This document shows, one piece after another, positions 18,231 through 24,184 of a stretch of 41,972 bases of DNA. Made by a program: the position numbers and the translations under genes. The stretch's first letter is position 1, and each line of letters opens with the position of its first letter. Origin of the DNA: Gammaproteobacteria bacterium (GTDB lineage Bacteria > Pseudomonadota > Gammaproteobacteria > Steroidobacterales > XN24); NCBI GenBank assembly GCA_020341735.1, contig CP070833.1, positions 963,335 to 1,005,306 on the forward strand. Reading direction: 5' to 3'. The notes beneath the pieces are model-generated. The model was not told where the DNA came from. It worked only from the letters and a program-made list of their open reading frames with translations, and ran no database searches.

Positions 18231-19005
18231 CCGCAGGCGACGACCCAAGCGCAGCATGCGCCTGCCGGTCACGGTCAAAACCTTGCGGCGGTCTGCAACC
18301 GCTGTGGCATTTGCAGCAACCGGGGTCGCAGGCATCTGGGCTCTGGCCAGCGTGCTTGATCGTCCCATCCGGGCAGTCACCCTGTCCGGCGAATTCGAGA
18401 GAGTGGCGCCAATCCAGGTCGAGGCATCACTGGGTGAGTTGCAGGGCATCGGTTTCCTGTCCGCAGATCTGGAATCTTTGCGTGCCCGGGTCGAAGCCTT
18501 GCCGTGGGTGGATGAAGCGCGAGTGCAGCGACGCTGGCCTGGTGAAATCCAGGTGATCATCACGGAACAGACTCCGGCGGCTCGTTGGAAGGAGTCGGGC
18601 CTGCTCAATACCCGCGGGCAGCTGTTCCTGCCGGAGACACGACACGCTTATGCAGAGTTGCCTGCCTTGGCAGGCCCGGAAGGAAGCGAGACGACCGTTG
18701 CGCGCCGCTATCTGGACATGCGTGGTCCGCTGGTGGAGCGCGGTCAGCTGCTGACGGGTGTAAGACTGGATGACCGCGGCGCATGGCGCCTGTCCCTGGG
18801 CGGAGGGATGGAGGTGCGCCTCGGCCGACAGGATGTGGACGAACGTTTCGAGCGCTTCCTCCAGATCGTCGTACCCATTCTCGCCTCCCGGGAAGACCGG
18901 GCGGCCTATGTGGACATGCGCTATACGCGCGGATTCGCGATCGCCTGGGATGGGTCGCGAGTGTCGGCGGTAATGGACAACAAAGGAAAACAGAAAGATG
19001 TCTAG
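18220..19005 (+). CDS. ftsQ: Cell division protein FtsQ
   Basis: Bitopic inner-membrane divisome protein of 261 residues. A very basic cytoplasmic tail (MARNRRRRPKRSMR) precedes a transmembrane segment at about 26-44. A POTRA domain follows (RAVTLSGEFERVAPIQVEASL..., GIGFLSADLESLRARVEALPWVDEARVQRRWPGEIQV), then the FtsQ beta domain with EQTPAARWKESGLLNTRGQLF. FtsQ recruits FtsL and FtsB. Start: ATG 18220 preceded by AAGGAGG with seven-base spacing, the best ribosome binding site of the cluster, inside the end of ddl. Overlaps ftsA by 8 bases. Confidence 0.96.
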   Translation: MARNRRRRPKRSMRLPVTVKTLRRSATAVAFAATGVAGIWALASVLDRPIRAVTLSGEFERVAPIQVEASLGELQGIGFLSADLESLRARVEALPWVDEARVQRRWPGEIQVIITEQTPAARWKESGLLNTRGQLFLPETRHAYAELPALAGPEGSETTVARRYLDMRGPLVERGQLLTGVRLDDRGAWRLSLGGGMEVRLGRQDVDERFERFLQIVVPILASREDRAAYVDMRYTRGFAIAWDGSRVSAVMDNKGKQKDV

Positions 19006-20233
19006 GCGACCATCCAAGAACCTAATCGTCGGCCTCGATATCGGTACCTCGAAGGTCGTCGCCATCGTCGGCGAGGTGCGAGACGACGGCGAGATCGAGG
19101 TCATCGGTATCGGCAGTCATCCATCGCGTGGCCTGAAGAAGGGCGTGGTGGTGAATATCGAGTCGACAGTCGCTTCCATCCAGCGCGCTGTGGAAGAAGC
19201 AGAGCTGATGGCGGGTTGCGAGATCAACAGCGTCTATACCGGGATTGCCGGAAGCCACGTCCGGAGCCTGAATTCCCACGGAATCGTGGCGATCAGCGAT
19301 AAAGAGGTGAAGGCTGACGATGTCGACCGAGTAATTGATGCCGCTCGCGCAGTAGCGATACCGGCGGATCAGAAAATCATCCATATCCTGCCCCAGGAAT
19401 TCCTGATCGATCAGCAGGACGGCATAAGAGAGCCCATCGGCATGTCGGGTGTACGCCTCGAGGCAAAGGTGCACATGGTGATCGGCGCAGAGTCGGCCGC
19501 CCAGAACATCGTCAAGTGTGTCCAACGATGTGGCCTGCAGGTCGAGGACATCGTGCTGGAACAACTGGCGTCGAACTACTCGGTACTCACGGAGGATGAG
19601 AAAGAGCTCGGCGTCTGCATCGTCGACATCGGCGGCGGCACCACGGACATCGCCGTTTTCGGCGGCGGAGCGATACGCCACACGTCGGTGATTCCCATTG
19701 CCGGCGACCAGGTCACCAACGACATCGCCATCTCCATGCGGACCCCAACCCAGTATGCCGAGGAGATCAAGATCAAATACGCCTGCGCGCTGTCGCAGCT
19801 GGCCAATCCGGACGAGACCATCGAGGTGCCCAGCGTGGGTGACCGCCCGCCCCGCCGGCTCGCCCGCCAGACGCTGGCAGAGATTGTTGAGCCCCGTTAC
19901 GAGGAACTGTTCGGACTGGTGCGGGACGAACTGGCTCGCAGCGGGTTCGAGGAACTCGTGGCCGCCGGAGTCGTGATCACCGGCGGCAGTTCAAAGATGG
20001 AGGGCGCTGTCGAGCTCGCCGAGGAAGTGTTTCACCTGCCGGTGCGTCTCGGGATGCCCCAGCACGTTAGCGGGCTCGTAGATGTCGTCCGCAATCCCAT
20101 ACACGCGACTGGCGTGGGTCTCCTGCTGTACGGCAGAGAGGACCAGGCCCGTCGTGCGACCGAGGCGCCCATGACCGGGGGCCTGAGAGAAGTCCTGGAC
20201 CGAATGAAGGCCTGGGTCCAGGGGAATTTTTGA
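18998..20233 (+). CDS. ftsA: Cell division protein FtsA
   Basis: Actin-like ATPase of 411 residues that tethers FtsZ to the membrane. Motifs: GLDIGTSKVVAIVGE (phosphate 1), the 1C subdomain in the region RAVEEAELMAGCEINSVYTGIAGSH as adjacent blocks, CIVDIGGGTTDIAVF (phosphate 2) and GVVITGGSSKMEGAVELAE (adenosine). The C-terminal GLREVLDRMKAWVQGNF is the conserved amphipathic membrane-targeting helix. AAAGGAAAA upstream of the ATG acts as ribosome binding site within ftsQ. Followed after 44 bases by ftsZ. Confidence 0.98.
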   Translation: MSRRPSKNLIVGLDIGTSKVVAIVGEVRDDGEIEVIGIGSHPSRGLKKGVVVNIESTVASIQRAVEEAELMAGCEINSVYTGIAGSHVRSLNSHGIVAISDKEVKADDVDRVIDAARAVAIPADQKIIHILPQEFLIDQQDGIREPIGMSGVRLEAKVHMVIGAESAAQNIVKCVQRCGLQVEDIVLEQLASNYSVLTEDEKELGVCIVDIGGGTTDIAVFGGGAIRHTSVIPIAGDQVTNDIAISMRTPTQYAEEIKIKYACALSQLANPDETIEVPSVGDRPPRRLARQTLAEIVEPRYEELFGLVRDELARSGFEELVAAGVVITGGSSKMEGAVELAEEVFHLPVRLGMPQHVSGLVDVVRNPIHATGVGLLLYGREDQARRATEAPMTGGLREVLDRMKAWVQGNF

Positions 20234-20277
20234 TACCGCAACCGAAACTGCCCGCAAACAAACGAGGGGAAACCGCA

Positions 20278-21423
20278 ATGTTCGAACTAATGGACTCTTT
20301 CAGCCAAAACGCCGTAATCAAGGTGTTGGGCGTCGGGGGTGGCGGCGGCAATGCTGTCGCCCACATGCTCGCGTCCGGAATTGACGGCGTGGATTTCATT
20401 TGTGCAAATACCGATGCTCAAGCGCTGAAAAAGACGTCGGTCAAGACGTCACTGCAGATGGGCTGCAATATCACAAAGGGTCTCGGCGCTGGTGCCAATC
20501 CCGAGATCGGCCGTCAGGCTGCCATGGAGGATCGTGATCGGATCCAGGAGGTTATCGAGGGCACGGACATGCTGTTCATCACCGGTGGCATGGGTGGTGG
20601 CACGGGCACGGGCGCGGCGCCCGTGGTCGCTCAGGTCGCCAAGGAGCTGGGCATCCTGACGGTGGCTGTCGTCACCAAGCCGTTCGACATGGAAGGTCCG
20701 CGCCGACTGTCAGTCGCGGAGCAGGGCATCTCCGAGCTGAGCAAGTATGTGGATTCGCTGATCACGATCCCCAACCAGAAGCTGCTTTCGGTGCTCGGTG
20801 CCGACACGACGCTGCTGGACGCATTCGGTGCCGCTAATCAGGTGCTTCAGGGAGCCGTGCAGGGCATCGCGGAACTGATCACCCGGCCGGGCCTGATCAA
20901 TGTGGATTTTGCGGATGTCCGAACGGTGATGTCTGAAATGGGCATGGCGATGATGGGCACGGGCGAAGCGACGGGTGAAGAGCGGGCAAGAGACGCTGCA
21001 GAGTGTGCAGTTTCCTCACCTCTGCTGGACGACATCGACCTGTCTGGCGCCAATGGGGTGCTGGTCAACGTGACCGCCGGCATGGATCTGTCAATCGGCG
21101 AGTTCGATACGGTCGGCTCCGTAGTCAAGGATTTCGCCTGCGACGACGCGACCGTTGTGGTCGGTACGGTTATTGACCCGGATATGGGCGGCAGCATGCG
21201 GGTCACCGTGGTGGCCACCGGCCTCGGACGCGCAGCCGCCGTCCAGAAGCAGCCCGAAGTACGCGTGGTCCGTCGTGGCCCGGCGACGCCGCCGGACTGG
21301 GAATCACTGGATCAGCCTGCGGTGCGGCGCAAGCGAGCAGTGGGTGAAGACTTTTCGCCCGAGCCTGCGCCTCAGGAAGAGTTGCTGGACATCCCGGCGT
21401 TCCTCCGGCGGCAGGCGGATTAG
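20278..21423 (+). CDS. ftsZ: Cell division GTPase FtsZ
   Basis: Tubulin homologue of 381 residues forming the Z ring. N-terminal IKVLGVGGGGGNAV and NTDAQAL, tubulin signature GGMGGGTGTGAAPV, NVDFADVRTVM (T7 loop) and a C-terminal DIPAFLRRQAD, the conserved tail peptide bound by FtsA, ZipA and ZapD. The linker before the tail is short (about 45 residues). GAGGGG precedes the ATG at 20278; the frame open from 20230 adds 16 atypical residues and is rejected. Last gene before the 216-base spacer leading to lpxC; no terminator separates them. Confidence 0.98.
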   Translation: MFELMDSFSQNAVIKVLGVGGGGGNAVAHMLASGIDGVDFICANTDAQALKKTSVKTSLQMGCNITKGLGAGANPEIGRQAAMEDRDRIQEVIEGTDMLFITGGMGGGTGTGAAPVVAQVAKELGILTVAVVTKPFDMEGPRRLSVAEQGISELSKYVDSLITIPNQKLLSVLGADTTLLDAFGAANQVLQGAVQGIAELITRPGLINVDFADVRTVMSEMGMAMMGTGEATGEERARDAAECAVSSPLLDDIDLSGANGVLVNVTAGMDLSIGEFDTVGSVVKDFACDDATVVVGTVIDPDMGGSMRVTVVATGLGRAAAVQKQPEVRVVRRGPATPPDWESLDQPAVRRKRAVGEDFSPEPAPQEELLDIPAFLRRQAD

Positions 21424-21428
21424 CAAAA

Positions 21429-21457
21429 TGGTGCAGTGCACCAAAATGTGCTATGCT
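21429..21457 (+). promoter_or_regulatory. Candidate lpxC promoter with palindromic operator
   Basis: Six bases after the ftsZ stop, TGGTGCA-G-TGCACCA (21429-21443) is a perfect 15-bp palindrome. It is followed by an extended -10 element TGCTATGCT (21449-21457). Transcription would begin near 21464, leaving a leader of about 175 bases ahead of lpxC. The palindrome occupies the -35 region, where a repressor or activator would act; no good -35 hexamer exists. TGCACCAAAATGTGC also partly resembles the NtrC half-site arrangement (TGCACC-N5-GGTGCA). This is inference from sequence alone. Confidence 0.4.
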
Positions 21458-21463
21458 TCAGCG

Positions 21464-21639
21464 CTTGCCGGTTCGCCGGTCGCGGGATTTGTATCCCGCT
21501 GATCGATAGGTGAAAATCCGCACGGGAGGGGACAGGTCCGACTGGTGGATCCCTAGAAAAAAACCGGCGCCCGGTCTCCGATCAATTGTGATCGGAACGA
21601 CTGGTCGACCGCTATACAGGATCGCCGGGGCCGACAGAT
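21464..21639 (+). other. Structured lpxC leader
   Basis: Long untranslated stretch between ftsZ and lpxC. It contains a 7-bp stem with TTGT loop (GCGGGAT/ATCCCGC, 21482-21499) and a second 7-bp stem with ATTG loop (CCGATCA/TGATCGG, 21578-21595). Between them lies a purine-rich segment including AGGTGAAAATCC. It matches no riboswitch class that I recognise; the GGTGAAA block is only superficially similar to cobalamin and FMN aptamers, and their other conserved blocks are missing. There is no ORF of note. It may be a regulatory leader of lpxC or simply a spacer with chance stems. Confidence 0.35.
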
Positions 21640-22548
21640 ATGGTCAGACAACGAACGCTTAAGAACTCGATTCGGGCGACGGGTGTGGGCCTGCACACGG
21701 GTGAAAAGGTCTTGATGACCCTGCGTCCCGCGCCAGCAAACACCGGCATTGTGTTTCGCCGCAGCGACGTCGATCCTGTCGTCGATGTCGACGCCGATGC
21801 GCGCAAGGTCGGTGAAACGACGCTCGGTACCACGCTCGTCCATGAGGGCGTCCGGGTGGCGACCGTAGAACACCTGCTGTCCGCTTTCGCGGGGCTCGGT
21901 ATCGATAACGCCTTCGTCGAGCTGAGCGCGACCGAAGTGCCGATCATGGATGGCAGCGCGGCGCCCTTCGTGTTCCTTATCCACTCTGCTGGTATCGAAG
22001 AGCAGAATGCAGCGAAACGCTTCATCCGGGTCCTGCGTTCGGTGGAGGTCAGGGACGGCGACAAGTGGGCGCGCTTCGATCCATTTGACGGCTTCAAAGT
22101 CAATTTCGAGATCGAATTCGATCATCCGATTTTCAAGCGCCATCTGCGCCGCGCGTCCATGGACTTTTCATCCACATCTTTTTTGCGGGAAGTCTCCCGG
22201 GCCAGGACTTTCGGTTTCATGCGAGACCTGGAGACCCTGCGTGGCCGCAACCTCATCATGGGCGGCAGCATGGATAACGCGATCGTGCTGGATGACTACC
22301 GGGTGCTCAACGAGGACGGGCTGAGGTACGAGAACGAGTTCGTGCGTCACAAGATCCTTGACGCCATCGGGGATCTCTATCTGCTCGGACACAGCCTCAT
22401 CGGTGAGTTCAGCGGTTTCAAGTCCGGCCACGGGCTGAACAACCGATTGCTCAGGACGCTGCTGGAGCGTCAGGATGCGTGGGAAGCGGTAACCTTCGCC
22501 GACGTCGCCGATGCACCCATCTCTTATGCAGCGCCCGTGATGGCCTGA
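21640..22548 (+). CDS. lpxC: UDP-3-O-acyl-GlcNAc deacetylase LpxC
   Basis: Zinc deacetylase of 302 residues (E. coli 305) catalysing the committed step of lipid A synthesis. It begins [22 protein letters not shown], the family N-terminus. Zinc and catalytic motifs: [18 protein letters not shown] (first zinc His), [21 protein letters not shown], and [14 protein letters not shown] with the second zinc His and the Asp, then [14 protein letters not shown]. The ribosome binding site is poor (GGGGCC), which may allow leader-dependent control. Its stop is seven bases from the convergent DUF721 stop, so no separate terminator fits between. Confidence 0.98.
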   Translation: MVRQRTLKNSIRATGVGLHTGEKVLMTLRPAPANTGIVFRRSDVDPVVDVDADARKVGETTLGTTLVHEGVRVATVEHLLSAFAGLGIDNAFVELSATEVPIMDGSAAPFVFLIHSAGIEEQNAAKRFIRVLRSVEVRDGDKWARFDPFDGFKVNFEIEFDHPIFKRHLRRASMDFSSTSFLREVSRARTFGFMRDLETLRGRNLIMGGSMDNAIVLDDYRVLNEDGLRYENEFVRHKILDAIGDLYLLGHSLIGEFSGFKSGHGLNNRLLRTLLERQDAWEAVTFADVADAPISYAAPVMA

Positions 22549-22555
22549 ACCTGGC

Positions 22556-22861
22556 TCAAATCGGCGGGCGTACCCGCACGATCACTCGCGCGAGATCGAT
22601 GTCCTGGGTTTCGGACAGCACTCGCCGGATCGCCCCGGACTCGAACCGCACCCTGGCCGCCCAGGCGGCTCCATCGACGATAACCACCAGGCTGTCACCG
22701 CTCAGATTAGCGCCCAGGATATGCTCCGAAATCTCTGCGGGAAGCGCCGATTGAACGCGCCGCGAGAGCCTGTCCGTTGCTGCTGCGCGGTCCACAATTC
22801 CAGCCAGCCCGCCACGATCGGCGAGCAGGTCCTTGATAAGACGGGGTTTACCGCGGGCCAT
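22556..22861 (-). CDS. DUF721 (DciA-like) protein
   Basis: A 101-residue DUF721 protein. The domain is visible as LSRRVQSALPAEISEHILGANLSGDSLVVIVDGAAWAARVRF in adjacent blocks; the D/S-x-A-W-A-x-x-(L/V)R pattern is the family hallmark. DUF721 includes DciA, the ancestral loader or operator of replicative helicase DnaB in bacteria lacking DnaC. In pseudomonads a DUF721 gene also lies near lpxC, an M23 peptidase and secA. Whether this paralogue is the functional DciA cannot be told from the window. It is convergent with lpxC and divergent from the riboswitch-controlled M23 gene. Confidence 0.8.
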   Translation of the reverse strand: MARGKPRLIKDLLADRGGLAGIVDRAAATDRLSRRVQSALPAEISEHILGANLSGDSLVVIVDGAAWAARVRFESGAIRRVLSETQDIDLARVIVRVRPPI

Positions 22862-22884
22862 GTTTTGAGTTGCTACTCACGCCC

Positions 22885-22915
22885 TTGAGTTGGCAGTTGA
22901 TTTTCGGCATATTGT
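22885..22915 (+). promoter_or_regulatory. Candidate promoter of the riboswitch-M23 unit
   Basis: TTGAGT (22885-22890) and TATTGT (22910-22915) with a 19-base spacer would start transcription near 22921, just at the 5' edge of the GEMM aptamer. The spacing is longer than ideal and both boxes deviate from consensus. Support comes mainly from the position relative to the aptamer. Confidence 0.35.
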
Positions 22916-22920
22916 GCCGG

Positions 22921-23010
22921 ACTGAAAAAGGCAAAACCACTGAAAAGTGGTGACGCAAAGCTTCCGGTCTAAGGGTGTCGACGCCTAGGGCAGCGGGGTT
23001 ACCAGCAAAT
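22921..23010 (+). promoter_or_regulatory. Cyclic-di-GMP riboswitch, GEMM-I class
   Basis: The aptamer aligns block by block with the Vibrio cholerae Vc2 GEMM-I RNA. GGCAAA (22930-22935) is followed by a 6-bp P2 stem ACCACT/AGTGGT capped by a GAAA tetraloop (22936-22951). Next come GACGCAAAGC (22952-22961), TCCGG, the CTAAG receptor side (22969-22973), the P3 arm with TCGA loop, its return CCTAGG, and GCAGCGGGGTTACC (22990-23003). By this alignment the residue equivalent to Vc2 G20, which contacts one guanine and discriminates c-di-GMP from cGAMP, is G22930. The intercalating adenine A47 is A22957, and the guanine-pairing cytosine is C22994. All ligand-contact positions are therefore kept. It lies about 140 bases upstream of the M23 peptidase gene. 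Confidence 0.92.
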
Positions 23011-23105
23011 GAAAACAGAGCGATACAAGTCTTACCCTACTTATCAGGGGGCCAGTTGGGGAATCCGGCCGGAGCGCAAGCCCGATTCGGAAGCTCGCCG
23101 TATGC

Positions 23106-23122
23106 GGGAGGAGAGTCCTCCC
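23106..23122 (+). other. Stable hairpin in the riboswitch expression platform
   Basis: GGGAGGA-GAG-TCCTCCC forms a 7-bp GC-rich stem with a 3-base loop, extendable by GC/GC with a small bulge, ending about 23 bases before the M23 start codon. No T-tract follows, so classic termination is unlikely; translational or Rho-dependent control is more plausible. Upstream, CGGAAGCT (23088-23095) is exactly complementary to AGCTTCCG in the aptamer core (22959-22966), a potential switching pair. Confidence 0.45.
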
Positions 23123-23145
23123 CCGCGAGACACAGGGTCGACACG

Positions 23146-24054
23146 ATGAATCTAATAATTTATTCCCGCCGGCGCGGCGCTGCCCGGCACATCCACCTGT
23201 TGCGTCCCTTGCCGCTGCTGGCTCTGGCAATCGTGTCGTCCATCGTTTTTGCCGGCGGCTACTTTCTTGCCTCGGCCAAGCTTGACGGGGCGACTCCGTC
23301 GGTCGTCCAGGAATTGATGGAGGAACTCCACGTCCGGGACGAGCAGCTGGCCTCTACCAATCGGCAGTCACAAGAGCAGCTCGATGCTCTTACCGCCCGC
23401 ATCGGGCAGCTAAATGCGCACATATTGCGGATCGACGCCCTGGGACGACGGCTGGTCTCGATGGCGGACCTGGACGATGGAGAATTCAACTTCGATGAAC
23501 CGCCGGCCCGCGGCGGCCCGGACACAGGGGAGATAGGCGCATCAGCACCGTCCAGTGAAATCGCCGCTATGCTCGATACTCTTGACCTTCGAATCGATGA
23601 TCGCTCCGATCAACTGTCAGTGCTGGAGCAGCTGCTGACCGATCGACGTGTGAGCGAGGAACAGCAGCCCGAGGGTCGCCCGGTTGCCTCCGGCTGGTTG
23701 TCGTCCTATTACGGTAAGCGCTCGGATCCGTTCTCAGGCAAGAAGCGTTTTCACGGGGGGATCGACTTCGCCGGCCATGAGGGCTCCGACGTGCTTGCAG
23801 TGGCGGCGGGCGTCGTGACCTGGTCAGGCGAACGCCGGGGTTACGGGACGATGGTGGAGGTCAGTCACGGGAATGGTCTCGTGACCCGGTATGCCCACAA
23901 CAAACAGAATCTCGTCGAAGTCGGCGAGACGGTCAAGAAGGGCCAGAAGATCGCCCTGATGGGTCGCTCGGGGCGCGCGACTGGTCCGCACGTGCACTTC
24001 GAAGTCCTCAGACAGGGCCGGCGGGTCAATCCCCTGAAGTTTGTTCAGCGCTGA
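23146..24054 (+). CDS. Membrane-anchored M23 family metallopeptidase
   Basis: A 302-residue LytM-domain protein. A basic N-terminus (YSRRRGAARHIHLLR) precedes one transmembrane segment (about 25-47), then a predicted coiled coil (about 55-110, EELHVRDEQLASTNRQSQEQL). The C-terminal M23 domain follows from about 185. Zinc ligands fit H203-GGI-D207 and H284, with H251 (RYAH) and H282 (HVH) as catalytic histidines, so the active site appears complete. Such proteins cleave peptidoglycan crosslinks or act as envelope regulators. Upstream codons in the same frame (from 22975) run through the riboswitch and are rejected; ATG 23146 has CAGGG eight bases ahead. The gene precedes secA, as in pseudomonads. 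Expression is probably set by c-di-GMP through the upstream GEMM aptamer. Confidence 0.92.
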   Translation: MNLIIYSRRRGAARHIHLLRPLPLLALAIVSSIVFAGGYFLASAKLDGATPSVVQELMEELHVRDEQLASTNRQSQEQLDALTARIGQLNAHILRIDALGRRLVSMADLDDGEFNFDEPPARGGPDTGEIGASAPSSEIAAMLDTLDLRIDDRSDQLSVLEQLLTDRRVSEEQQPEGRPVASGWLSSYYGKRSDPFSGKKRFHGGIDFAGHEGSDVLAVAAGVVTWSGERRGYGTMVEVSHGNGLVTRYAHNKQNLVEVGETVKKGQKIALMGRSGRATGPHVHFEVLRQGRRVNPLKFVQR

Positions 24055-24080
24055 TATTTCCAGTCGGAACCATTTGCCGG

Positions 24081-24109
24081 TTCCGTGCACTCCCGGATGA
24101 TCGTAAAAT
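24081..24109 (+). promoter_or_regulatory. Candidate secA promoter
   Basis: TTCCGT (24081-24086), 17 bases, TAAAAT (24104-24109). The -10 is good (5 of 6) and the -35 is weak. It lies in the 130-base gap between the M23 gene and secA, after a 7-bp CGGAACC/GGTTCCG dyad (24065-24085, not followed by T's). No secM-like secretion monitor ORF is present in the gap. Confidence 0.4.
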
Positions 24110-24184
24110 AGGCGGCTTGCCGTGCGCCGGTCGGGCCTGCGCTTGCGGGCGGGGTTTCCCCGGGAGCATGAACAAGGAGCATAA

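Noticed and set aside
21506..21560. Cobalamin or FMN riboswitch in the lpxC leader, suggested by AGGTGAAAATCC
   Set aside because: The other conserved blocks of both classes (for cobalamin GCCACTG and CCCGCAACTGT; for FMN ACCGGCGGT) are missing.
21557..21575. Minus-strand terminator-like ACCGG-GCG-CCGGT followed by T's in the lpxC leader
   Set aside because: The stem is only five base pairs, and there is no minus-strand gene upstream that it could terminate.
21470..21600. tRNA-like element, suggested by GGTTCG in the ftsZ-lpxC spacer
   Set aside because: No cloverleaf with acceptor, anticodon and T arms can be formed at the right distances.
22975..23145. 57 extra N-terminal codons of the M23 peptidase frame
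   Set aside because: They run through the 3' part of the GEMM aptamer and the expression platform; the membrane-anchor start MNLIIYSRRR at 23146 has a ribosome binding site and fits the family.
24055..24184. secM-like secretion monitor upstream of secA
   Set aside because: The gap is only 130 bases and holds no ORF with a signal peptide and arrest sequence.
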